Assembly: GCA_018660305.1 (NCBI GenBank)
Contig: JABJKO010000060.1
Location: 1 to 6,067 of the forward strand
Source of the DNA: Rhodospirillaceae bacterium
Lineage (GTDB): Bacteria; Pseudomonadota; Alphaproteobacteria; MPNO01; UBA2964
Reading direction: 5' to 3'
Length of the DNA stretch: 6,067 nucleotides
How positions within the stretch are numbered: the first letter of the stretch is position 1; every line of letters begins with the position of its first letter. Of the stretch, positions 1 through 5,267 are shown piece after piece. Both the position numbers and the translations under genes were made by a program. The notes under the pieces were generated by a model. It saw only the letters and a program-made list of their open reading frames with translations, did no database searches and was not told the origin of the DNA.

Positions 1-2
1 AG

Positions 3-746
3 GCCGCGGCGCTGATTTCGCCGCAAGAAGATAGAGGTTCTGACACTACCGCCGGTACTGATGTGGCGACGGACGCTCATCTCTCATGGCTGACGCGGGC
101 GTCGGACGACACCCATCCGGATCGCCTGAAATTTCTCCTGGTGGTCCGCTTCCTGCTTCTCAACATGGTCGGGTTTGGTCTCCTTGCCGCCGCTTATCTC
201 CAGGGCCTCGTGCATCTGGTTCTGGCGTCGGATCGAACCCATCTGTCGGCGGCCATCGGCGTGGTCTTCCTGGCCGGACTGGCCCTGTGCGCCCGGAAGA
301 TCTGGCAGACCAGCACCGATCTCAATCAGATCAGGGCGTTTGATCCGCTTACCGCGTCCCGTGCTCAGGCCTATCTGGCGCAGCTTCGGGGCAATACGCC
401 TGATAGCCGGATGATCCTCGCGGGCACCCTGCGGTTAAAGCTGTCACACCGGATCGGTATTGTCCGGAACATTGCCAACAGCCTGGTTATCCTCGGGCTT
501 ATCGGCACGGTCATCGGCTTTATCATCGCGCTGTCGGGGGTCGATCCGGAAAACGCGTCGGATATCAAGGCCGTCACGCCCATGGTCTCGACTCTGGTGG
601 AAGGCATGTCGACGGCGCTCTACACCACCCTGGTGGGCGCGATCCTCAATGTCTGGCTGATGGCCAATTACCAATTGCTCGCGACCGGGACAGTGAAGCT
701 GATTACCGCCCTTCTCGAATTCGGCGAGTCCCATGGACGGGCTTGA
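3..746 (+). CDS. MotA/TolQ/ExbB-family proton channel protein (5' end cut by window edge)
   Basis: Inner-membrane channel subunit of an ion-driven complex. The frame is open to the left edge, so the gene probably starts upstream. The only in-frame start codon seen is GTG at 63, which has no convincing ribosome binding site; counting from it gives 227 residues. Hydrophobic segments lie near residues 24-50 and 60-78. A cytoplasmic loop of about 55-60 residues follows, then two more helices near 135-158 and 180-205. The last two carry the family signature: GLIGTVIGF (145-153) and VEGMSTALYTTLVGA (179-193), including the helix threonines (such as T149, T184, T188) that line the ion path in ExbB/TolQ. 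Four predicted spans are closer to MotA than to three-span ExbB. The stop overlaps the next gene by 14 bases, so the two are probably translationally coupled. Family assignment is firm; the transported ion and the work done are unknown. Confidence 0.88.
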   Translation, partial: AAALISPQEDRGSDTTAGTDVATDAHLSWLTRASDDTHPDRLKFLLVVRFLLLNMVGFGLLAAAYLQGLVHLVLASDRTHLSAAIGVVFLAGLALCARKIWQTSTDLNQIRAFDPLTASRAQAYLAQLRGNTPDSRMILAGTLRLKLSHRIGIVRNIANSLVILGLIGTVIGFIIALSGVDPENASDIKAVTPMVSTLVEGMSTALYTTLVGAILNVWLMANYQLLATGTVKLITALLEFGESHGRA

Positions 747-1335
747 TCCTCTTGACGTCGAAAGCAGCGACACGGTTTTCCGCGATGTGATCATGCTGGC
801 GCTGGCCGGTTTCGTCGCCATCGTGATCATCCTGCTGCCTCACCTCAACCCGCCGGGCAAGGCGGTCAAGACGGCGACCCCGCCGGGCAATGTAATTGTC
901 GAACTGCGCTGGCCGGACAGTCTGAACACCGATGTGGATCTCTGGGTAAAGGGACCAAGGGATGTGCCGGTGGGCTATTCCAACCAGGGCGGGCTGATCT
1001 TCAATCTGCTGCGCGACGACCTTGGGCACCGGGACGATACCAGCAACGTCAATTACGAAGTGGCCTATAGCCGGGGACGGCCGGCCGGCGAATATACGGT
1101 GAACGTCCATCTGTACAGGAACGCGTCGGGCAAGAGTCCCGTTCCGGTTTCAATAGTCGCCAGTCTGAAAAAGGACCCGCAGGCCTCGGCCATACCGCTG
1201 GTCCAGACAAATCTGACCCTTGAACATATCAATCAGGAAATCACCGCCTTCCGCTTCCGGCTGACAGAGAAGGGCGATCTGGTTCCCGGCAGTATTCACA
1301 ATCTGCCCAAGGAGCTGAGGGCGGCCGCGCCATGA
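733..1335 (+). CDS. ExbD/TolR/MotB-position single-span protein with DUF2135/YfaP-like periplasmic domain
   Basis: A 200-residue protein probably partnering the preceding channel subunit. It has a short cytoplasmic N-terminus (1-17), one membrane helix (about 18-36), a proline-rich linker (39-51) and a periplasmic domain (about 52-185). The helix begins with D18 in FRDVIMLALAGFV, the position of the ion-carrying aspartate in ExbD, TolR and MotB. The periplasmic part contains VELRWPDSLNTDVDLWVKGP (56-75) and GEYTVNVHLY (119-128). These resemble the beta-sandwich DUF2135/YfaP pattern of a T/SDxDL strand and a late GxYTV strand. No OmpA-like peptidoglycan-binding motif is visible. The ATG at 733 lies inside the end of the upstream gene, and the stop overlaps the next start as ATGA, so this is an operon member. 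Gene reality is firm, the stator role is inferred from gene order and D18, and the DUF2135 likeness is from motif recall only. Confidence 0.8.
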   Translation: MDGLDPLDVESSDTVFRDVIMLALAGFVAIVIILLPHLNPPGKAVKTATPPGNVIVELRWPDSLNTDVDLWVKGPRDVPVGYSNQGGLIFNLLRDDLGHRDDTSNVNYEVAYSRGRPAGEYTVNVHLYRNASGKSPVPVSIVASLKKDPQASAIPLVQTNLTLEHINQEITAFRFRLTEKGDLVPGSIHNLPKELRAAAP

Positions 1336-1850
1336 TGAGCCAGCTCGGCATATTCTTTGTGGTTCTGGTGGTCATTGCGGCGGTCTTGTCCAATATCGGC
1401 ATCTGGGCGCCGCGCAAGACCTGGATACGGTTTGCCGCCATTGCGGCGGCGGGGCTGTTTATTCCCACCGCTTATGCGGCGGTGTCGGACCTGCTGAGCC
1501 GGCCAAAACCGGTCGCCATCGAATGGGTCCATCGCAATGCCAAGGAGGCAACGGTTCTCGGCGCGCGCATTGTCGAAGGGCGGAATATATTTCTGTGGCT
1601 GCAATTGTCGGGCGCGACGGAACCCCGGGCCTATATGCTTCCCTATAGCGAAGAGCTGGCCAAACAGCTTCATGGGGCCCAGCGGGACGCCAGGAAAGCC
1701 GGAACCAAAACCAAAATGAAGCGGCCTTTCGCCAATGACCGCGATACGGAAAAACCCCAGTTCTTCGCCGCCCCGCAGAAAGCCCGGCCGGTCAAGAAAC
1801 GGCCCGGCTATACGCCCCATATCGTGCCGCAGCGGCAAAATCAGGATTGA
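1332..1850 (+). CDS. Hypothetical two-span membrane protein with basic C-terminal tail
   Basis: I do not recognise this 172-residue protein. Two hydrophobic helices (about 4-25 and 33-53) are joined by a short loop containing R28, K29 and R33. By the positive-inside rule this loop would be cytoplasmic, leaving both ends periplasmic. A small mixed alpha/beta region follows (about 58-120), with a strand-like GRNIFLWLQL (83-92) and an amphipathic helix PYSEELAKQLHGAQRDARK (104-122). The tail from about 121 to 172 is rich in Lys, Arg and Pro and looks disordered. The ATG at 1332 overlaps the previous stop (ATGA), with AAGGAG at 1309-1314 and GAGGG at 1317-1321 upstream. A second ATG at 1335 could also be the start. 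Its operon position suggests an accessory subunit of the channel complex. Confidence 0.75.
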   Translation: MMSQLGIFFVVLVVIAAVLSNIGIWAPRKTWIRFAAIAAAGLFIPTAYAAVSDLLSRPKPVAIEWVHRNAKEATVLGARIVEGRNIFLWLQLSGATEPRAYMLPYSEELAKQLHGAQRDARKAGTKTKMKRPFANDRDTEKPQFFAAPQKARPVKKRPGYTPHIVPQRQNQD

Positions 1851-2007
1851 GTTCGTAACCGGATACTCGCGACTCGTTAACCAATCGACAGGTTTTCTAA
1901 CCCAGCTGTTTTACTAAAATGAGTCTAACTGTTCAGGCGGTTTTAAAGTCTCCGTGGCATGATTCTCCCCGTATTCTATCGATTTTTGAAAATTGGGGCC
2001 CGATCTG
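1851..2007 (+). promoter_or_regulatory. Intergenic leader of the TPR gene with a partial sigma-54-like element
   Basis: This 157-base spacer is more AT-rich than the flanking genes and probably holds the promoter of the TPR gene. It contains TGGCATGATTCT at 1955-1966, which matches the -24 half of a sigma-54 promoter, but the expected -12 TTGC is replaced by TCCC. GTATTC follows at 1971-1976. The same 12-mer and hexamer occur in the promoter at 4136-4159. Other small symmetries are GGTT-TTCT-AACC (1891-1902) and TTTTACTAAAA (1909-1919). No clear intrinsic terminator for the upstream operon is seen, so some read-through is possible. Confidence 0.4.
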
Positions 2008-3882
2008 ATGCGTAAATGTGCCTGGCGGCTTGCGGTCGTTGTAATCCTCTCCGTGCCCTTCATGGGGGGACAGATTAAGGCCGCCCCGATTCAAAGTGAG
2101 GGTGCTGGCTTCCTTGATAAAAACAGCCCTAGCGTTTTTAACGATTTAATGGGGATGGGCTCGGGGTCGGGCGACGTCCCGCCACGGTTGCAGCAGATTA
2201 TCGTGGACCTTCAGAGCGGGCGACGAGGCGCCGCCCGGTATTCCCTGAATGATTTTATGAGGAACAATCCGGATCATCCCCTCGGTCTTGAGATCCAGGG
2301 AACCATCGCCCTCGAAGACAACAAATTTGTCGAAGCGGAAGCCGCGTTTAACCGGGTGCTGAACCTGAAGCCGGACAATATGAAGGCGCTTGCCAAAATG
2401 GGAGTGGTTCGTTTGCGCCTCGGCCAGACCGCGCTCGGTCATGAAATGCTCCAGAAGGCTTATAATGGCGATAAAACGAACCGCTATGCGCTACTGCATC
2501 TTGCGCCCCTGGAAATGTCTCTTGGCAATATTGTAAAAGCCGTCGGCCATTTCCGGGAACTGGTCGCCGCGCAGGAAGGTGCCGGCAACAAGCTGTCACC
2601 TTTTCACGTTCGGCTGGCGGAAATCTACAATCAGCAGGGGCAGTATCATGCGGCACGATCTCTCCTTGCGGGTAAGATCGACGGCGACACATCCAGAGCG
2701 GCGCAGATCGAAACCCTTCGTGTTCTGATTGTCACCCTCGTCGGTTTGAAGGATGGCGCTGCGGCGGAGACTGCCTTGCGGGCCCTCGCGGGGCATCTTG
2801 CAATAACCGACCCACGCCTCGCGGTGCCGCGCGCGGCAGTTCAGAACCTGAAGGGCGATTACCGTGGGGCGGTGGAGACGCTGCAAGCCGTGCTGGCGAA
2901 ATCGCCGGAGAAATATATAGCATTGCACCGCGAACTGGCCCGGCTGCATGTGGTGAATGGATCGCTCGAGAAGGCGGCCCGGTCTTATCGTACCCTGCTG
3001 GATGCGGTGTCGCAGGGGCATGAGGCGACAACCGTTCTACGGGAATTCATGGACGCGGCGATGCAGGCGCGCAAACCGCAAATTGTCTATGGCGACGTGG
3101 AAAAATTCGCCACACGTTTTCCGGGCCAGCCGATGATCGGAATCATGCTGGCGACACTTCACGCGGTGAAGGGCGATGGCCATCGCGCGCTGACCCAATT
3201 GTCAGCGGTGGAAAAACGCCATCCGGACTTCCCCGAAACGTATCAATTGAGGGCACGCCTGCTGCTCGGCAAGGGAGATCGTCGGGGCGCCATGGCGGCC
3301 ATGCGCCGCGCGACGGAATTGTCTCCACGCAACATTGGCTACTGGGTATACCGGTCGGAAATCGCATATCGGACTGGTGGGTACAAACGGGTCAAGGAGA
3401 TCATCGGTCAGGCCCTGAAATTTAATCCGAACAACCCGGATTTGCTCTACGATGTTGCGCTTTACGACGACGAAGAGGGGCGGAAGGACGCCGCCAACCG
3501 GCAATTCCGCACCATTCTGAAGCATTCCCCCGACCATTTGGCGACGCTCATGGTGCTGGCCAAGAATCTGGCGCAGTCGCCGGCAACCGCCAAGGAGGCG
3601 CGCGAGTATATTGGCCGCGCGATGCAGCTCCAGCCCGACAACCCGCACATCACGCTGGAATATGGCTGGATCCTTCATCTCGGCGGTGATCATAGCGCGG
3701 CTCTGTCGGTCTTGGAGGGTGTCCAAAAGCAGCACCGGAAGAACCCGCTTTATTTTTACCGTCTGGCAAAAATTCACAAATCGCGGAACCGGTCCGGGGC
3801 GGCGAGCGACGCGGCGCGCAAGGCGCTGTCGCTGGGCGTGCGGGGGACAATCGCCTCCGAAATGCAGAGCATGATCCGCTGA
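2008..3882 (+). CDS. Secreted tetratricopeptide-repeat (TPR) protein
   Basis: A 624-residue scaffold protein predicted to act in the periplasm. The ATG at 2008 is chosen over the in-frame TTG at 1993: it starts a clean signal peptide (basic MRKCAWR, then AVVVILSVPFMGG, cleavage near IKA-AP at 24-27), with GGGG at 1995-1998 as a weak ribosome site. There is no lipobox cysteine. From about residue 57 the protein is helical TPR-type repeats. Clear units include those around 92-125 (ending AFNRVLNLKPDN), 202-222, 278-300, 305-332, 413-443 (AMRRATELSPRN), 446-476 (GQALKFNPNN), 480-509 (FRTILKHSPDH) and 528-546 (IGRAMQLQPDN). TPRs bind other proteins rather than catalyse. The neighbouring PEP-CTERM gene and shared promoter core suggest a role like that of PrsT, the TPR protein of exosortase/exopolysaccharide loci. 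PrsT members I recall are longer lipoproteins, so this link is inference. Confidence 0.85.
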   Translation: MRKCAWRLAVVVILSVPFMGGQIKAAPIQSEGAGFLDKNSPSVFNDLMGMGSGSGDVPPRLQQIIVDLQSGRRGAARYSLNDFMRNNPDHPLGLEIQGTIALEDNKFVEAEAAFNRVLNLKPDNMKALAKMGVVRLRLGQTALGHEMLQKAYNGDKTNRYALLHLAPLEMSLGNIVKAVGHFRELVAAQEGAGNKLSPFHVRLAEIYNQQGQYHAARSLLAGKIDGDTSRAAQIETLRVLIVTLVGLKDGAAAETALRALAGHLAITDPRLAVPRAAVQNLKGDYRGAVETLQAVLAKSPEKYIALHRELARLHVVNGSLEKAARSYRTLLDAVSQGHEATTVLREFMDAAMQARKPQIVYGDVEKFATRFPGQPMIGIMLATLHAVKGDGHRALTQLSAVEKRHPDFPETYQLRARLLLGKGDRRGAMAAMRRATELSPRNIGYWVYRSEIAYRTGGYKRVKEIIGQALKFNPNNPDLLYDVALYDDEEGRKDAANRQFRTILKHSPDHLATLMVLAKNLAQSPATAKEAREYIGRAMQLQPDNPHITLEYGWILHLGGDHSAALSVLEGVQKQHRKNPLYFYRLAKIHKSRNRSGAASDAARKALSLGVRGTIASEMQSMIR

Positions 3883-3884
3883 TC

Positions 3885-3951
3885 CGTAAGTCCCCGCTTT
3901 GACTGAAATCAATCGGATTTACGTCGGCTGGCGAGCCCGCCGTCACCGACG
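3885..3951 (+). repeat. Two overlapping inverted repeats after the TPR stop codon
   Basis: CGTAAGTCC (3885-3893) can pair with GGATTTACG (3915-3923), giving nine pairs with one G:U and a 21-base loop. CGTCGG (3922-3927) can pair with CCGACG (3946-3951) around an inner GGCG/CGCC stem (3930-3933 with 3938-3941). The two structures share two bases and could compete. No T-run follows, so this is not a typical intrinsic terminator. It may be a 3'-end structure for the TPR transcript or of no significance. Confidence 0.3.
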
Positions 3952-4004
3952 CCATGGGGTATTAAAAGAAGCAATAAAAACAAGGAAATACGCCTTTTTG
4001 GTGT

Positions 4005-4075
4005 GTCGGTGGATTTTACAGTTTTTCACCGATTTTCCGGAATTCGACGAAAAACCGTCGGAATATTTTACAGTT
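4005..4075 (+). promoter_or_regulatory. Tandem 19-base repeats, candidate enhancer (UAS) sites
   Basis: The pattern GTCGGNNNATTTTACAGTT occurs at 4005-4023 and again at 4057-4075, with 16 of 19 positions identical. The start-to-start distance is 52 bases, about five turns of B-DNA, so both copies would face the same side. Each is followed by CCGA (4029-4032; 4078-4081), which makes loose dyads TCGG...CCGA centred near 4019 and 4070. Relative to the transcription start predicted from the sigma-54 promoter (about 4162), the copies lie near -148 and -96, the usual range for bacterial enhancer-binding protein sites. PrsR-type regulators of PEP-CTERM genes are a natural candidate, but no regulator is encoded in view. 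Confidence 0.55.
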
Positions 4076-4135
4076 CCCCGAATTTCATCTTTAACCATTT
4101 TTCTAAGCCATTGAAATTCAACAATTTTCAAAAGT

Positions 4136-4151
4136 TGGCATGATTCTTGCA
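4136..4151 (+). promoter_or_regulatory. Sigma-54 (RpoN) -24/-12 promoter
   Basis: TGGCATGATTCTTGCA matches the consensus TGGCACG-N4-TTGCW with a single mismatch (T for C at 4141), and the GG and GC dinucleotides are correctly spaced. Transcription would begin near 4162, giving a leader of about 51 bases. The site lies upstream of the PEP-CTERM gene, and RpoN with the PrsK/PrsR pair is reported to drive such genes in floc-forming bacteria. The promoter call is direct from sequence; the activator is inferred. Confidence 0.75.
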
Positions 4152-4200
4152 TGGTATTCCCTGAATTAGGGGTTGGGACAAGTGGGCTAATAAAAATGAT

Positions 4201-4204
4201 GAGG
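4201..4204 (+). promoter_or_regulatory. Ribosome binding site of the PEP-CTERM gene
   Basis: GAGG, eight bases before the ATG at 4213, is a good Shine-Dalgarno core and supports that start. Confidence 0.6.
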
Positions 4205-4212
4205 ATGGATTC

Positions 4213-5124
4213 ATGTTTGAACTAAAGAAATACGGGCTTCGGGCCCTGGCCGCTGCTGGCATCAGCGCGGCCATCATGCTGGCGGGCGCCAGCGCGCAGG
4301 CGAGCCATTGGCGCGGCGGCAGTATCGCGTGGACGCCCAGTGCCGTTGCGGCGAACACCATCGATTTTACCGTAACAAGCTTTTGGCGGAGAAGCTTTTT
4401 CGGCGCTCCTAATCTTGGCGATCCTATCAATTTATTTGGGTCGGATGGCACATTGAGCTTTGGCGACGGGGCGACTGTAAATGTCTCGGCGAATTCCTCG
4501 GTCACAACTGTATTTGCCGCCAATGACTGGATCGGCGTTACCTCTACAGCCACCCACACATACGGCGTTGCGGGTCCCTTCACAGCCATTTACGCCAACA
4601 ATGATTGCTGCCGTATCGGTTCTCTTCAGAACAATGCCGGTGGAGCTTTCGAACTACATTCGGTGGTCAACCTTGGCATGGGCAGCAGCCCCAACGCGGG
4701 CAGCAGCTCTCCCATTTTCCTGGTCCCGGACGGGGGTATCCAGATGTTCAACCCGTTCTCCCTGAGTGATCCCGATGGGGGACCGCACGGCTTCGCGCTC
4801 GCCACGGCCACGGAAGCGGGTTCCGGATTTGCCAACCCGCTGAATCTGTCGATTAACGCGCTCACGGGCGATATCAGCTGGGATACGGACACCACCAGCG
4901 GCGGTAATGCCCAGGTTGGCGACCTCTTTTCGCTCAGCATGATCGTCACGGATCCCACCGGCAACACCGCGCCTCTGGATATCATCCTGCAGGTCTGTGA
5001 CAGTCAGGTTCAGGGTTGTGGCGGCTTCCAGGGCGTTGTTTCCGAACCCGGCACCCTCGCGGGTCTCGGCATCGGCCTGGTCGGCCTCGCCGCGATCCGT
5101 CGCCGTCGCAAGATGGTTGCCTAA
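4213..5124 (+). CDS. PEP-CTERM sorting-domain extracellular protein with PKD-like and Ig-like domains
   Basis: A 303-residue protein exported by Sec and predicted to be processed by an exosortase for release to the surface or extracellular matrix. The signal peptide is residues 1-30 (FELKKYGLR, a hydrophobic stretch, then AQA before SHW). The mature N-terminus SHWRGGSIAW is distinctive. A PKD-like fold is suggested by LSFGDG (81-86) and ATHTYGVAGPFTAIY (113-127). A putative Ig (He_PIG-type) domain spans about 175-261, with FSLSDPDGG (182-190), LTGDISWDT (217-225) and FSLSMIVTDPTGN (239-251). The C-terminus has the sorting signal: VSEPGTLAG (276-284), a short hydrophobic helix to about 295, then RRRRK (296-300). 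SEPGT replaces the classic PEP, a common variant. Cysteines are C132, C133, C262 and C269. The gene is a single transcription unit with its own sigma-54 promoter and terminator. No exosortase gene is in the window. The sorting signal is firm; the ligand or role (adhesion, floc or biofilm matrix) is unknown. Confidence 0.9.
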   Translation: MFELKKYGLRALAAAGISAAIMLAGASAQASHWRGGSIAWTPSAVAANTIDFTVTSFWRRSFFGAPNLGDPINLFGSDGTLSFGDGATVNVSANSSVTTVFAANDWIGVTSTATHTYGVAGPFTAIYANNDCCRIGSLQNNAGGAFELHSVVNLGMGSSPNAGSSSPIFLVPDGGIQMFNPFSLSDPDGGPHGFALATATEAGSGFANPLNLSINALTGDISWDTDTTSGGNAQVGDLFSLSMIVTDPTGNTAPLDIILQVCDSQVQGCGGFQGVVSEPGTLAGLGIGLVGLAAIRRRRKMVA

Positions 5125-5136
5125 GCCAAACCAATA

Positions 5137-5157
5137 CCGGATCGGAAAACCGACCGG
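5137..5157 (+). repeat. Small hairpin between the PEP-CTERM stop and terminator
   Basis: CCGG-A-TCGG (5137-5145) pairs with CCGACCGG (5150-5157) around an AAAA loop, giving eight base pairs with A5141 bulged. It sits 10 bases before the main terminator stem and may protect the 3' end of the transcript. Confidence 0.4.
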
Positions 5158-5166
5158 TTAAACGAG

Positions 5167-5197
5167 ACGGCGGCTCCTAAAGAGCCGCCGTTTTCGT
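5167..5197 (+). terminator. Rho-independent terminator of the PEP-CTERM gene
   Basis: ACGGCGGCTC (5167-5176) and GAGCCGCCGT (5182-5191) form a perfect 10-pair stem around the loop CTAAA. A T-rich tract TTTTCGTTT follows directly. G5166 and A5165 can extend the stem into the T-run. Placed 40 bases after the stop codon, it insulates this unit from the Rieske oxygenase gene. Confidence 0.85.
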
Positions 5198-5244
5198 TTG
5201 TCTGAATAGCTCCGATTGACGGGGCGGCGAGGCAATGCCTAGTC

Positions 5245-5263
5245 TTCCCCTGATACAGGGGAA
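5245..5263 (+). promoter_or_regulatory. Perfect 8+3+8 palindrome overlapping the oxygenase ribosome binding site
   Basis: TTCCCCTG (5245-5252) and CAGGGGAA (5256-5263) are exact inverted repeats around ATA. The right arm includes AGGGG (5257-5261), the Shine-Dalgarno sequence of the gene starting at 5268. As DNA it could be an operator for a dimeric repressor; as RNA it would hide the ribosome site. A weak sigma-70-like pair (TTGACG at 5216-5221, TAGTCT at 5240-5245, 18 bases apart) would start transcription near the palindrome, which favours the operator reading. Confidence 0.5.
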
Positions 5264-5267
5264 ATGA

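Larger units (their letters stand above)
3883..4212 (+). promoter_or_regulatory. 330-base regulatory intergenic region before the PEP-CTERM gene
   Basis: This stretch has no credible gene. The first 70 bases are GC-rich and hold two overlapping inverted repeats. From about 3960 to 4150 it turns strongly AT-rich. That part carries a tandem direct repeat, a small CGACG-N6-CGTCG dyad (4045-4060) and a -24/-12 promoter. The layout of distal repeats, AT-rich spacer and sigma-54 promoter is what is expected of an enhancer-dependent promoter. Confidence 0.6.

Noticed and set aside
1296..1838. 180-codon - strand open frame opposite the two-span protein
   Set aside because: The + strand frame has coherent membrane helices and an ATGA junction with its neighbour, while the - strand product shows nothing recognisable.
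3..1850. Zorya-type anti-phage system (ZorA/ZorB) as identity of the membrane operon
   Set aside because: The channel protein lacks the long C-terminal coiled-coil tail of ZorA, the partner lacks an OmpA-like domain, and no helicase or nuclease gene follows.
1993..2007. TTG at 1993 as start of the TPR gene
   Set aside because: It would add MGPDL before the basic signal-peptide start, and the GGGG that can serve the ATG at 2008 would lie inside the coding sequence.
3202..3912. Long - strand open frame (236 codons) opposite the TPR gene
   Set aside because: It is antisense to a gene with clear TPR repeats and a signal peptide. Its translation has shadow-type composition and no domain.
3899..4114. 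71-residue + strand open frame between the TPR and PEP-CTERM genes
   Set aside because: It starts with TTG without a ribosome site, its protein has no recognisable pattern, and it covers the AT-rich repeats that are better read as regulatory DNA.
4119..4137. CAAC..TTTTCAAAA..GTTG near-palindrome overlapping the -24 element as an operator
   Set aside because: The arms are interrupted by two extra bases and are mostly A/T runs, which are common in this AT-rich stretch.
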